From NCBI RefSeq assembly GCF_030867095.1, contig NC_081832.1:37953756-38017755 (forward strand): 64,000 nt of DNA, in the 5' to 3' direction. The position numbers and the translations under genes are program-made. Under the pieces are notes generated by a model that saw only the letters and a list, made by a program, of their open reading frames with translations, searched no databases and was not told the origin of the DNA. Numbering within the stretch: the stretch's first letter is position 1; each line of letters starts with the position of its first letter. Of this stretch, positions 11,155-22,149 are shown one piece after another. The stretch comes from Alligator mississippiensis. Lineage: Eukaryota; Chordata; Crocodylia; Alligatoridae.

Positions 11155-12035
11155 GGTGGGTCCCCTGTCCCCCACAGGGCGCAGCGCACCCACACAGCAC
11201 ATGGGCTGCCCCCCCCACAGGGTCCCAGCCACCCTGCAGGGCTGCAGCTCTCACCTGCAGGGTCCTAACCTCCCTGCAGGGCCACAGCCTCCCCCTGCTG
11301 GGCCACAGACCCCATTGCAGGGCCCACAACTCACCCCCTGCAGCAACAGTGGGCATGGGGTGCTCTGGGCCTGGTGCTGCCAGCCCACCCATGGTGCAGT
11401 GTGGTGCTGATAGGCTCAGAGCCGGTGCCACTTGGGCTGCTTGTAGTGGGACTGGCCCAGCTCGCTGTGGCACCGCACAGGGCCATGCCGCTTTAGGCAT
11501 CCCTGGGGCTGCTTGCACTGTCACCCAGGGGCCAGCGCTGCTCATGGGGACCATGTGTCATGCCATGCCAGGTCTTGCTTCCATGGAACTGGCCTGGCCT
11601 GGCTGTGCATGGGGCCTGTGCATGCAGGACCCATCCTGGCATGACACGCAGTCCTGCAAGTGGCACCGGCCTCTGGCTGACAGCATGAGTGCCCCTGGGG
11701 CTGCCTGAAGCAGCACAGCCTTGTGTGGCACTGCAGCAAGCTGGGCTGGTCCTGCTACGAGCGGCAGAAGCAGCACCAGCTCTGAGCCAATGGCCATGCC
11801 ACACCATAGGGGATCTGGCAGCAGCAGGCCTGAAGCACCCCATGCCTCCTGCTGCTGCAGGGAGTGAGTTGCGGGCCCTGTGCAGGTGAGCTGGAACCTT
11901 GTGGGGAGGGGCTGTGGGCCCTGCAGGGGACCCATGCCCCCTGACCAGCCCCCTCCACCCCCACACAGGAACCCCTCCCCACAATTCTCCCCACCTCCCA
12001 GTCCCTACTTACCAGGGACAGCTCCCAGTTCAGCC
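11155..12035. repeat. Long imperfect palindrome (arms ~430 bp)
   Basis: The two halves are inverted copies centred near 11,605. For example gcatggggtgctctgggcc at 11,350 corresponds to the reverse complement of the stretch ending near 11,850. Consequently the plus and minus strands encode look-alike peptides (MGMGCSGPGAASPPMVQ versus GGMGCFRPAAARSPMVW). By eye the arms agree at roughly three bases in four. GC-rich open frames on both strands are by-products of this structure, not genes. It may be the core of a fold-back, non-autonomous DNA transposon. No flanking duplication was found. Confidence 0.75.
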
Positions 12036-12208
12036 TTGTGCTGCTCCTGCTTGCCTTTGCATGTGAACAAGACGTGCTTGGGCAGCAGGGGGTACCATAG
12101 AGACACTTTTGCTGGTTGTCAGAGCATCTCTGGAGGTCCAAGCCCCAGCTTGCGTCAGGGCACGGTGGGGAACCATGCCCTGTGCTGCTTTTCTCCCTGG
12201 TGTTTTTA

Positions 12209-12236
12209 TTTGGTACCTGGAAATCCAGGTACCAAA
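12209..12236. repeat. Perfect 12-bp stem hairpin
   Basis: The sequence tttggtacctgg is followed after aaat by its exact complement ccaggtaccaaa. It sits just right of the large palindrome and may belong to the same fold-back element. The function is unknown. Confidence 0.7.
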
Positions 12237-12790
12237 TTTTGAGCCTGTGCTGCAAATATGCAGCATGGGGAAAATTTTTCATTCTCAGCATGCCTCTTGC
12301 ACCATCTCAAGCCAGTTTGAGATGCCGCAAGAAGCACATGCACACTTGTCTGGACGCACCCAATGAGTAGATGCAGTTGCCCTTGTGTAAGATTCCACAT
12401 GGATGTGTCCTTCACCCTTCCTGCTCAACCTGCACATAGGGATGTTGCAAGAGACTATGGCTGTCTATACAGTGTCTGAAGTGAACCGAGGAGTGCTCCT
12501 ATGAAATTAACCCTGCTATTCCAGTCTGTGTCCAAGTGCCAATTAGGCAGACTAGATGGCTAAAGTTAATGCCTGAGAGCCCCTGAGCATAAGTTTCCAA
12601 GCTCTCCATCTCTGGTGAGACTGAACATGGTGCTATGGGGCACACTCAGGGGTACTTATTTACATGCCAGAGACATGTAGTCTGCCTAATTTGTCAGGTT
12701 AGGTATGATCAGAGCAAGCAGGATATCTTGTGGTGAAGCTCCTGAGCCTGCTATAGTCCTTATAAATGTAACCTGTGAGATCATTTAGAT

Positions 12791-14093
12791 CACAATTAGG
12801 CAAAAAAATGGCCTGCAGGACAGATTTGGCCCACCAGCTGATTGGATCCAGCTCACAGGGTGTGCCCATCAATTGATTGGATATGGCCTGCAGCTTCCCC
12901 CACGGCATTCCACATAGGTCCTAGGCCCACCTGGGGCAGCCAGTACTGTGCTCACACTCGTGCCTGCTGGCCTCTGGCCCAGTCAGCATGCACAGCTCCT
13001 GGTGGGGCTTGCTCCTGGTGTGGCTGCAGCTGCCCAGGTGCTGCTTGGCTCCCCTCACCTCCAGCAGTAACTCCTCCTTCTGCTCTTGCCTCTGATGCAC
13101 TGTTTTGGGTTGGGGGGAGGGGGAAAACCTGTAGCTGGGCATCTCCTGCCCCAGTGCTTGGGGTTCTGGCTCCAGCTCCTGGCTGCTTTCCACCAACTCT
13201 GCCTGCCCAGTGTGATGAGCATCCACTTGCGGGAAAGTGAGCAGAATGTGGCCGGGAGCTGGAGCTGGAGCCCCATGTACTGAAGCAGGAGTTGCCTAGT
13301 TGAAGCTTCCTTCCCACTTAAACTGGCAAAGCAGGGGCAGGGAGGATGGGAGCATGATACAGGTTTCCCCAGGCAGGAGTGGGTGGGACTCCCCATGCAG
13401 AGCACTGCAGTGTGCAGCACCCAGGTGAGCTCTGCTGCACCTGCCCTTGCCCCCTCCCCCACATTTGACCAGTTCTTCGGACCTTGTGCTCAGACAGGCC
13501 CCTCCCACACACAACCCAACCCCCACATCTCCCTCACAGGGCAAGGGTGTGCAGGGAGCATATCACCATTCCTGAACATTCATCATCATTGGCCCTGAAC
13601 ATTCCTGCCCACAGAATGGGTTCTGCCCTGGTTCTGGCTCCATGCTGTCCCTGCCCTGTGATCTGAGTCTCCAAGGGGAGCTGCACAGGCAGGGTCTGTG
13701 GCTTGGCAGGCAGGCAGCTGTGTCCAGACCCTGGGCTGGGATCTTGGGGTGATGACAGAACACGGCTGGGGCCTGGGGCAGAGCTGCAATCTGTTCCCTG
13801 CACACCCTTATCCATGGAACCTGTGCTTGAACAGGGGTGTGCAGGCACCAGATTGCTGCTCTGCCTTGGGTCCCTGCCCATGCTGTCACTACCCTGCTAC
13901 CCCAACCCAGGATTCCTGCCTCACCTGCCCATTCCACTGCCAAACATGGGCTCCTCACCTGCCCATGGTCCCATCCCACATAAGGAGTTTTGGTGAGTTG
14001 TAACATGGGGGGGTGGGGGGTGCTAACCTGGCCCACTACAGCTCATCAAAACTCTCTATGTGGCCTATGGGCCCAAATAATTGCCTACCCCCA
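12791..14093. mobile_element. Non-autonomous hAT element with perfect 8-bp target duplication
   Basis: The element is flanked by exact copies of atttagat at 12,783-12,790 and 14,094-14,101, the 8-bp duplication length diagnostic of hAT. Its ends are imperfect inverted repeats: ttaggcaaaaaaatggcc at the left matches the complement of the right end, gtaggcaattatttgggcc. The terminal text (ggcctgcaggacagatttggcccacc) is the familiar 'gggtgggcaa...ggcc' type of vertebrate hAT termini. No transposase is encoded. The 1.3-kb interior contains a fold-back region around 13,735-13,905. Confidence 0.82.
13735..13905. repeat. Internal fold-back of the hAT element
   Basis: The stretch cagagctgcaatctgttccc and the following cacaccc are mirrored as the complement of gggtgtgcaggcaccagatt and gctgctctg further right, around a centre near 13,820. 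The text is related to the fold-back at 21,651-21,835 (both have gggctgggatctt and ggggcagagct). The two elements therefore probably belong to one family. Confidence 0.6.
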
Positions 14094-14101
14094 ATTTAGA
14101 T

Positions 14102-15299
14102 TCTACTGCCATGACTATTTGTTTGGCACAACTTCATAGTACATTTCTTCTTTTCTTTTTCATGAAAACTAGAGGTGTAGTGTTTTTTTTTATTTTCTGT
14201 ATCTGGCCAATATCAAGACTGAAATGAGTGTGTTCTGTCACTGAGAGAAAGACATGCAGGTTCTACTTACCTTGCCTTGGGTGCCCCAGACCCTTCCAAA
14301 AGGGGTTGGAAACCTATAGCCATGGCCTGGATGTGCATGGTTTGGTGGTGTTCAACACTACCTGACCCTAGCACAAGGCTAAAGCAGTCAGGTGGAGGTG
14401 TTCTTAGATTTCTGGCTATGTGCGGCAGTGTCCTTGCTTGGCATGTGATAGGGACAGCACAGTAGGACAGGGTGACCATACTGTCCCCACTAATATGTAG
14501 GAAGTACATTTTTCAGAACTGTATCATTGGACACTGACAGTAGGACAAACCAAACTGAAGAACAGGAACTGCTGCTTTCTAGTGACTCTTGCAGGGACAT
14601 AAGCAGATAGCAAGGCAGAGAGGGAAATGGGTACAAAGGCACATACTCCGTTTCATTCCCTGAAGATCTGAAGAGACACCTGGGGGCATGATGTGGACCA
14701 GGGCTGGTGAACCGGTGACATGGGAACCTCTTTACATGGGAGGAAACAGAAAACAGGGGGAAGGTTAGGCAAAGGAAAGGAATCAGAGTGGCAGTTGGAG
14801 TGGGTGCATCTTAATTTGTGGCACAGCTGCCAAAAGGTTGGCCATTGTGAGCAATGGGGAGTCACAGGAGATGCTGGAAAGTTAGTTTACAATGAAAATA
14901 TGTTCCTCTCTGGACTAGGAAGAATACAGGCTCCACATCAATCAGGCAATTGCTCTAGCAATTAACAGCAATGGGCATCTGACTTCTCCTTAAATCTAAG
15001 CCACAGAGGATGTCTCGGTCATCATCAGTTAAGCTTAACACAGCCAAACGAAAGGTCATACATGTTGATGAAAAAAAAACCAAAACCCTTGTAAATTATG
15101 CTTATGATTGGGGACTGTATCCTGGAATGTAGTGACATTGAAAAAAGAATTAGGAATCATGATAGAAACAAATTAAACATGAGTTCCTGGTATGATGTTG
15201 TAGGTAGGCTGGCGAATATAATCCCTCCAAAGTATAGAAGAATATCACGTGGCAGCAGGCAGATTTGCACCCCCTGTCTATATGTGCATTAGCGATACA
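14102..15299. other. Unassigned intergenic sequence
   Basis: No coding exon, RNA gene or recognised repeat was found. Short T-runs and A-runs occur (for example near 14,180 and 15,070). Reading frames here are under 90 codons and lack recognisable motifs. Confidence 0.4.
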
Positions 15300-16254
15300 T
15301 GTGGTTCTTGTGTCCAAACTTCAAAACGCGTGTGGGCCGAGAGGGTTCTGCACTTGTATCTTCGTCTCCCCTCTGTACTCATCCGCCACGACTAAGATGT
15401 AAAGAAAAGAAGAGGGGATCAGTGTTCTGTAGCGTCTGAGAAAGATACATGCCACCCAGATGTTGAAGTCTCACAGAGTTAATTTATTTCCCACCTAAAT
15501 GCGATACAGTTGTAGCAGTCTTGTTAATACTTCCATTTGCGAGAACAACCCATTATTGAGAAGGTCTCTCCCGGCTGGATACACCTTCGCAACTTTGTAC
15601 CTAAATGATACTGTTATTTGCCTCATTAGCGATGTGTGCTATCCGCGTTTCTCTTTTTGTTAGGGACGGCTAGTGCTGAGAGCGGCTCCTTGCCGTTTCT
15701 TCACAGCCGGTCTCTCCGCTCTCAGGTATTAATTGTCCTCCCAGGGTAGAAAGCTTGAAGGAACCTACTCTCAGTCCCCGTCTCTCCCCTGAGAGGTACT
15801 AGCTCTCTCTTCCTCCCCGAGCTCCTGTCCGCTGCCTCACAGTGCTCCCGCAGTTGCCCAAGCCACCGGGTCTTCCCTGAGCTGATTCCTTTCTCGCCCT
15901 GGGCTTAAGGCATCTGTATCGCGGCGTCACTCACCCGTGCAGCGGGGTTTGCAAAAAGTATTTTCCTTTTTCTGACCGACCTGCCGCCTCTCAAAGTCTT
16001 CTGGCGTCCTCCAAGATTACAGCTATGATCTCCTCTCCACCTTCTGGAGTCCCTGTAGCTTTTTTTTCTTAGTCTTCTGGTGCCCGAAGGCAGAAATGAA
16101 TGCCCCGCCGCCGTGTTTTATCCCCTGGTTTTCGCGGGCTAATCACCCGAACCTTTCCAAGGTGTGTAATGTCCGCCACCTGACAGAGTTAATCGTGGGG
16201 TCAATCTTGTCCGACTGTCTAAATAACAGGGCTCCTGCCCGAGTCCCTGTTACA
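15300..16254 (-). mobile_element. Probable solo LTR (gypsy-like ends)
   Basis: Read on the minus strand, the 955-bp block begins TGTAACAGGGACTCGGG and ends AAGAACCACA. It has a TATA-like ggggataaaacac about 140 bp in and an AATAAA polyadenylation signal (complement near 15,484). It is richer in CpG than its surroundings. The TGTAACAGGG start is shared with the LTR at 37,785 and with the one at 19,677-20,631. No clean target duplication was seen, so the boundaries are provisional. It is a fossil LTR without internal region. Confidence 0.45.
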
Positions 16255-16529
16255 CGGATAAATGCAAAAGGGTTCTGAAAAGAGCTACAAGAGTGATGCA
16301 GTGTTCCTCAGTCGGTGAAAACAAATGTCAGTCCCATTAAACATTTGGAAATAGGAGGTCATGTGACATCTCCACAGCAGATGGATGCCTAGCGCTCCAT
16401 GGGAGACAGCAGTCAGGAAACATCACTGATCCCTGACCCCCCTGATTCCCAAAAAAGCATTTCCCCGGTTTGTAGAACACATATCCCAGGTAAGGGGACA
16501 AATTTGAAAGCTCATTCCCCAGAAGGAAC
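16255..16529. other. Unassigned
   Basis: This is a short interval between the probable LTR and the LINE ORF1 fragment. It may belong to the leader of that LINE, but nothing diagnostic is visible. Confidence 0.3.
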
Positions 16530-16980
16530 TTGCTGAAAGATCCTCATTCAGAACAGCACACAGGATCTGCAGAATCAAAAACGGCTATTGCATGGGGAAA
16601 CAGAGCAGGCAGAGCAGAGGAGAAAAAAGACCCAACAATCCCTTTGACCAGAGAAGATTCTGAATTAATCTACAGAATCAGATCTTTTAAATCTTCTATG
16701 GAGGCACAGCTGGATCTGATCAAGGCTGAAATAAAATAAATTGGGGGCAGGTTCACAGACCTGGAGATAGAGGTGGAGGAAACCTACAATCATCAGTCAA
16801 TCTGTAAAATAAAATTAAGATAATTGAGGGGAAAAAAGGAACTTGCAGAGAAAACTGAGATTATAGCATATTGTGAGAGAAGAAATAACATTAGATCAAG
16901 AGGACTCGCAGAAGGTATGTAGAAGGGAGATCCTGCAGAATGTCTTTAAAGCAGGTATTCCGCTCTTTGCTGAAGCTAAA
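16530..16980 (+). pseudogene. L1/Tx-type LINE ORF1 fragment (coiled coil + RRM start)
   Basis: Open to 16,739, it reads LIYRIRSFKSSMEAQLDLIKAEIK. After a stop the same frame and its neighbours continue with DLEIEVEETYN and then ERRNNIRSRGLAEG. The heptad-like coiled coil followed by 'R-R-N-N-I-R-x-R-G-L-x-E' is the signature of L1-superfamily ORF1 proteins at the start of the RRM. Stops and shifts make it non-functional. No ORF2 follows. Confidence 0.6.
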
Positions 16981-17010
16981 TGTGGACTCTAACAGACATG
17001 CAGGCCTTCA

Positions 17011-17052
17011 CTCTAACTCATGGTGCTTTATATAAAGTGCCATGAGTTAGAG
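17011..17052. repeat. 42-nt near-perfect palindrome
   Basis: The left half ctctaactcatggtgctttat pairs with ataaagtgccatgagttagag, with 19 of 21 positions complementary and no spacer. This could be two element termini abutting head to head, since a second inverted repeat (17,210-17,350, sharing ggtttgcccagcctgag) lies just downstream. Confidence 0.65.
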
Positions 17053-17209
17053 GCCCCACCACCTGGCATTGGGTTTGGGAGCAAGAGGGATCAACCCTGC
17101 CTGCAGGAGCCCAAGGAACCTGCCTGTAGCCAAAAAGCTACCTCTCTCCCCCTGCCCTGCCCTACCTCCCAGCTCCAGGGCTGTCTGCAGGAAGGGAGGG
17201 GGGAGAGGG

Positions 17210-17350
17210 AGCCAGCTGCTGTTTGGGGTTTGCCCAGCCTGAGCTGGTGGGTAGGAGCAGAGGGAGGGGGCACAAGGTGGGTGGCTCTAATCTACCTGCC
17301 CCTCCCTCGACCTCAGGCTGGGCAAACCACAGCAGGCAGTTCACTGCTCT
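17210..17350. repeat. Inverted repeat around a GC-rich loop
   Basis: The left arm ggtttgcccagcctgag (about 17,228) is complementary to ctcaggctgggcaaacc (about 17,312). Flanking ctgctgt/acagcag extends the pairing. It is likely part of a small fold-back element together with the palindrome at 17,011. Confidence 0.6.
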
Positions 17351-18318
17351 TCCTCCTTATTCCTTTTCAACAGACAGCTCAGGGGCCGGGCTGGGTTGCA
17401 TCAGTCTAGCCCTGATCATGCCACAAATTAATCCTAGAGTACTTGTATTCCCTAAGGTGCTCCAAAGTGGAGTTCTTTCATCTGATCCCTCATTTGATGA
17501 GGGTTAATTTGTCATGAAATGAGTCACTTTAAAAGAACTTTGTAGCTGTGCACGTGTCACAGCATGGCTGTAGAGTGCTTTCAGGGGGATGATCACATGA
17601 CAGACAACTTCTGTGCCCAAAGGCAACAATTCTTGTAGATGAAGCACGTGGAGCTCTGAACACTTCTTCCAGTTCAAACAAGCCAAGAGACATGATACCA
17701 TGTTTGGTCTGTTTTCAGTAAAAACCAGCAGATTCTGATGAAGGTTAGAGGGACTTCGATCCTAAACTGGGAGATGGGGCTGAATTTTGTTCCCTGTTCC
17801 TTTTTCCTGGTTTCTAGTTCTTTTTTCAAAGTTTTTTTTCCCCACAATGATAAATTTGTTAATGAGTGAGACATAGTAAAGAATTCCATGTTTCATCAAA
17901 TATGTGTATTTGCTAATAAAATGTAATATATATCACATATCAAAAACATTGTATTGAATAAGGAGTTGAGTTTAGGTGGGATTATGGAGCAAAATCCATC
18001 TCGGGTCAGCTCGGACAATACATTTTTGCTATCGGGGGACGCTTCTGGAGAAGCCTGGGTAGGATGCTTTCTGACCCAAAGCTCGGCTTTTGAGTGGCCT
18101 CATGTCTATTGACACCAACCCAGGCCTGTGTGCTACATAGCTCTGAATAAGGAACCAAGATGGGCTGGGATTATAGGGAATATATTAATTTCAGGGCACT
18201 CCACACACAGCATCTTTGGGAGTATCCCCTGATAGAAGAGAAATATTGTTTGGTGTGACCCAAGACAGATTTTGCCCCATAATCCTAGCTCAGTTCAGCT
18301 CTTTATTCTGTGCTATGT

Positions 18319-19172
18319 ACTGCATTTACTCAAGTCCAAGATGAACCTCCAGAAATTAGATTCTATACATGGAAAACTGAAAATTATAAATTGGTAATTA
18401 TAATAATTAGGTTGTCTTAAATTCTTCCTGCCTGCACAGTTGTGGCAGGGAAAGAATTGTGGGGGATGAGGGGCCAGAGCCCCACCACTAGCCCTCTGTT
18501 CCCCCCTCTCCTTGACCTCTGGTACCTGTTCTTGCCCCCTCACTTCCTGTCTCCAGTGTCTACCCCTCACTGCCCCCCCATGCCTATGCCTACCCTCCGC
18601 CCCCCGGCCACTTACCTTTGGGGCCACTCTGCTTCTGGCTCTGGCTCCAGCTCGGGGGAGACAGCAGCAGCAGACCCAGCCTAGCCCCACTAGACAGAAA
18701 CAGCAGTAGCAGCTCTGGGCTCAGCTGGGTTGCGGCTGAAACTGGGACTGGAGTCAAGGTAGGCAGTGTCAGCGGGGGCTGTGCAGTCTCCCCTTCATGC
18801 CCTCCAACCCCACTGTATGTCTCCCCAGGATACTACCCCCCCAGTGCAGGTCTCTCCACTGCCCCACAGGTATTACTCATGATTCCCCCTGTCATACTTC
18901 ACTTTGCAGTTTTCCCCATGCTCCCCCTGCTGCAAGCCCCCTCTCTCAGTGCATGACCAACAACACTTCGTATTTACTTCATGTTACAAAGGCAGCGTGG
19001 GGGAAGGGATTCCCTACCCCCCCAAGTCACATCCCGCCCCATTCTTGGGCAACAGTCCTGGGTAGCATCTACCCCTGGGGCGGCAGGGTGGGTTAACTCT
19101 AGGGCAGGCTCAGCTCTGGGTTTGGTTCTGATGTTGACTGGGGAAAAATACTGTCTTTGAATCAAGTAAATA
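18319..19172. mobile_element. MITE-like insertion with terminal inverted repeats
   Basis: The left end tactgcatttactcaagtcc matches the complement of the right end, taccatatttacttgattca, over about 27 bp. The host element's repeat unit resumes directly on the other side (ttattctgtgcta | tagagcacacagg). TA occurs at both junctions, as in mariner/Tc1-type insertions. The interior is GC-rich with CAG/CTG clusters and no transposase. The family name is not assigned. Confidence 0.55.
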
Positions 19173-19676
19173 TGGTATAGAGCACACAGGCTGGGAGCAG
19201 TCAGTTGGCACCACATCACTTGAAAACCAAGCTTCACATCATGTGGTGTTCTGCCTGGGCTGTTTCAGGAGAGTCCCCCAGTAATGAAGATCTGTAATGT
19301 GCGGTGCCCCATGGCAGATTTTGCCCTACAATCCCAGTCCAACTCAGCTTCTTATTCAGTGCAATATACATAGCACATAGGCCTGGGAGGTTGTCACGTG
19401 GCAGAATGTCACTAGAAAACCAAGCTTTGGGTTGGTTAGGGGCCTGAGCCCAATGCCCAGCTCAGCTCCTTATTCAGTGCAATGTACACAGCAGCCAGAC
19501 TTAGGGGGGAGGTGTCAGGGGGCAAAATTCCACTCAAAAACTGAGTTTTGGGCTGGGCAGCACCCTGCCTGGGCTGATTCAGGAGAGTCCTTCCCCTATA
19601 ATCCTGGCCCAACTCAGTTCCTTATTCAGTACCCAGTACTTCATAAGTGATTGTAACATAAAAGGTTTGGTGCTGA

Positions 19677-20631
19677 TGTGACAAAGTTCCTGGCCTAGCT
19701 TGTCACCAGGCTCTGACCTCCTCACTCAACCATCTGGGGGTGGAGATGCAAATCTTACCTGGCACAACTTGATTTTATAGGTTCGTAGGGAGGCTGCACC
19801 AGGAAGCAGAGGTAGGTCCTTGTCTAAACTCAGGCCGTTCCAGGATGCTTTTAATCTGGCTGGGTCCCATGGCCTGGGGTCTACTGCATCAGGACCCTAA
19901 ATTCTTAGGCTCCAGCTCCAGCTGCAGCTCAGCCCTCTGTGGGCTCTGGGCCACTCAACTCCTAGGTATGTCCCCTTTGTGGGTACAAGGTTTACACTCT
20001 CCAGTCTTTGCTGCCAGATACCCATTTCTCAGACATGCCACTATCCTCCCTTTTGAAATATATTTGGGCTATTGATTGCATGCAACACCCCAGGCCCCCG
20101 GCCCCTAGGAGTGCTTTAAGCTGGGTGTCTCTGCTGCATCCCAGTAGCCTCCAATCCTCCCCTTACAACCACCTCAGTCCTCCAGTTCAAACATAAATCA
20201 AAAGTATAAGCATCTGCTCCCAAACACCAGTACCCCTGTTGGGCTTAATTCTCCCCTAGGGTAACACAAATGCAAAAGGTTCAAAGTATTTATTTCATGT
20301 CACTCACAGTACAGGGTCTCTTCCACTCTTGTGTGGCACACAGTTCTTTCCTCCAGGCAGTCTGGACCAGCTCCTCCTTGGAATGCTGCCTCTAGTGGCT
20401 CCTACAGCCAGACTGCCTCTTCTGGCCTAATCCCTGGGTTTTTTAGCTTCTCCCTGGGTCACCTGACCCTCTACTTCTGCCCCAGGCCTACCAATCACTG
20501 CCTATACCTGTGGTAGGGGCCAACCTATTTAGGTTCCTTTTTATCATTAAGTCTGTTCAAAGGGGCTGGGCTGGCCAGCAGACCCTAGACTCCCTCCCGT
20601 ATCTCAGTAATTGGGCAGGGGCCCTGTTACA
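19677..20631 (-). mobile_element. Solo LTR inserted in the inverted-repeat element
   Basis: Read on the minus strand, the 955-bp block starts TGTAACAGGGCCCC and ends CTTTGTCACA. It has a TATA-like gataaaaagg near the start and AATAAA (complement near 20,290). The flanks ctga and gtga (19,673-19,676 and 20,632-20,635) are compatible with a 4-bp duplication carrying one difference. No internal region remains, so this is a solo LTR, presumably left by LTR-LTR recombination. Confidence 0.55.
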
Positions 20632-20795
20632 GTGATATAATATACTTAATTTTTATAAAGAAATAAACATATTTAATGAAATATGGAATTCTTTACCATA
20701 TCTTATTCATTGCTAACAAATTTTTAATTGTGGAAAGAGAAACTTTGAAATAGGAACCAGGAACCAACCAACCACTTCAGCCTCATCTTTGGGAG

Positions 20796-21281
20796 GATAT
20801 AAAACACAAGTTTTTCAAGGGTTGTCAGAGGCTATATTGAGGAGAAGGAAGGAACTGAGTGAATTTATAGCATCTCTGAGGGAAGCTAATATAAAATACA
20901 GTTGAGGTATTCCTTTTAAATTTATTTTCGTGCATCAGGAATAATAGTAAAGAGAAAAAAGGAAGTCTAAAAATCTTTGAAAAGGAGAAAGAAGATGCCA
21001 AAGTAGAAGGCCAAGTAGACAGAGAAGTCACAAAACTGGGGGTATTCAAGAGTATTTAAGTGGGACTGAATACATAGTATGAGGGAGATAAGAAAAAATG
21101 GAAAGGGGAATATCACAAGGGTAAAAAATAAAAACAGCAATATTGGAAACCACAATTAGAAAAATGGGGAAGTAAGGATATATTCTAAGGTTAGAAACAC
21201 AAGGTAAGCTGGTGGAGAAGGGGTATAAACATGGTGTAACCTGGGAAGAGACTGGGGGAAACCTGAAATATGGGTCTACAC
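20796..21281. other. A/G-rich unassigned interval
   Basis: The plus strand is strongly purine-rich (gaggagaaggaagg, gagaaaaaaggaag, gtaaaaaataaaaac). Open frames on the minus strand are the low-complexity complement. No gene or known repeat was recognised. Confidence 0.4.
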
Positions 21282-22020
21282 CTGTGGTATTCAATCTTCT
21301 CCCCTACAAGCCAGACGAGTGGTGTGGGGTTGGTCTGTGCACTGGGATTAGGCCCTGTGCTGTACCTACCTAGCCCTGTGTGCCAGGATTGGACCCTGGG
21401 GCTTCATGACATCCCTGCTTGCTAGGACTGCACTTCAGACCAGCCTGTGCACACGATGCAGTCAGTCTCACAGGACAAAAAAGCAGCACTGCTTTTAAAA
21501 ACAAGCCCCAAACAAGCCCAACCCATTACAAGCCCAAAACAATTCCCCAACCCACTGGGGGGTTATGGGGAATTTTGGAGTGGCTATAGACCCCCCAAAC
21601 CTCTTCCCCACCCAGCACTGCCCCTGCTGGCAGGGTGCACAGCAGGGTGAGGAGCTGCTTCAGGGCTGGGCTGGGATCTTGTGGCAGTGACAGTGTGGTT
21701 CAGAGTTGGGGCAGAGCTACAACCTGCAGCCCAGATGCCCCGGACAGGGACATACAGGCCACAGATTGTGGCTCTGCCCCAGCTCTGGACCACACTGTCA
21801 CTGCCACAAGACCCCAGCCTGACTGAAGAGCAGCTCCATGCCCTGTCATGTGCCCTGCCAGAGACTGGCCCCAGCAGCACTGTGGAAACCCCAGCCCTGT
21901 GCTATCACAGCAGGGCTGCTGCTGAGGTCTCCATGGAAACCATGTGGGCAGGGGCTGCTGGGAAATGGAGTCCCACTGCTGGTTGGATCTGCCATTTTGC
22001 CCACCCTTGAACTATAACTT
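21282..22020. mobile_element. hAT-like non-autonomous element (right end unclear)
   Basis: The left edge ctgtggtattcaatcttctcc resembles the common hAT terminus cagtggttctcaacctt. The body carries the fold-back at 21,651-21,835 shared with the hAT element at 12,791-14,093. A matching right terminus or duplication was not found, so the extent is approximate. Confidence 0.45.
21651..21835. repeat. Inverted repeat with ~66-bp arms
   Basis: The arm around 21,651-21,717 (cttgtggcagtgacagtgtgg, then ggggcagagc) is nearly the exact complement of 21,767-21,833 (gctctgcccc, then ccacactgtcactgccacaag). Both strands therefore encode the same peptide string GSCGSDSVVQSWGRAT. This is a structural repeat, not a gene. 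Confidence 0.85.
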
Positions 22021-22149
22021 TTTAAAAGTCACCTATTACAAAAAAGCCTAAAATAAGCAACCTCCAAATAAACCAACCCCCAAAAACTGCAACCCACAAC
22101 TCCCCGCAAAATTAAAGTGACTTTTTAGAAAAACAAACCCAGTTCTGCT

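Larger units (their letters stand above)
17765..20795. mobile_element. Inverted-repeat DNA element, split by a MITE and a solo LTR
   Basis: The outer ~130 bp at each end are inverted copies: the left block around 17,765-17,905 (tttctagttc, acaatgataaattt, aagaattccatg) is the complement of 20,672-20,795 (atggaattctt, aaatttttaattgtgg, aggaaccagg). Inside are several sub-units built on 'aatcc...ctcagctccttattcagtg', present in minus orientation at about 17,958 and 18,146 and in plus orientation at about 18,283, 19,333, 19,455 and 19,600. The true termini and target duplication were not resolved. About 1.8 kb of the span is later insertions. No transposase is seen. Confidence 0.6.

Noticed and set aside
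11147-11984. Long open frames on both strands (up to ~160 codons)
   Set aside because: They arise from the GC-rich palindrome. The same peptide-like text appears on both strands and no domain or splice signal supports a gene.
15300-16254. A CpG-rich block considered as a gene promoter
   Set aside because: TG...CA ends, a TATA-like box and AATAAA in LTR order on the minus strand fit a solo LTR better, and no adjacent exon is visible.
21584-21880. Matching frames on both strands (GSCGSDSVVQSWGRAT)
   Set aside because: Explained by the inverted repeat at 21,651-21,835.
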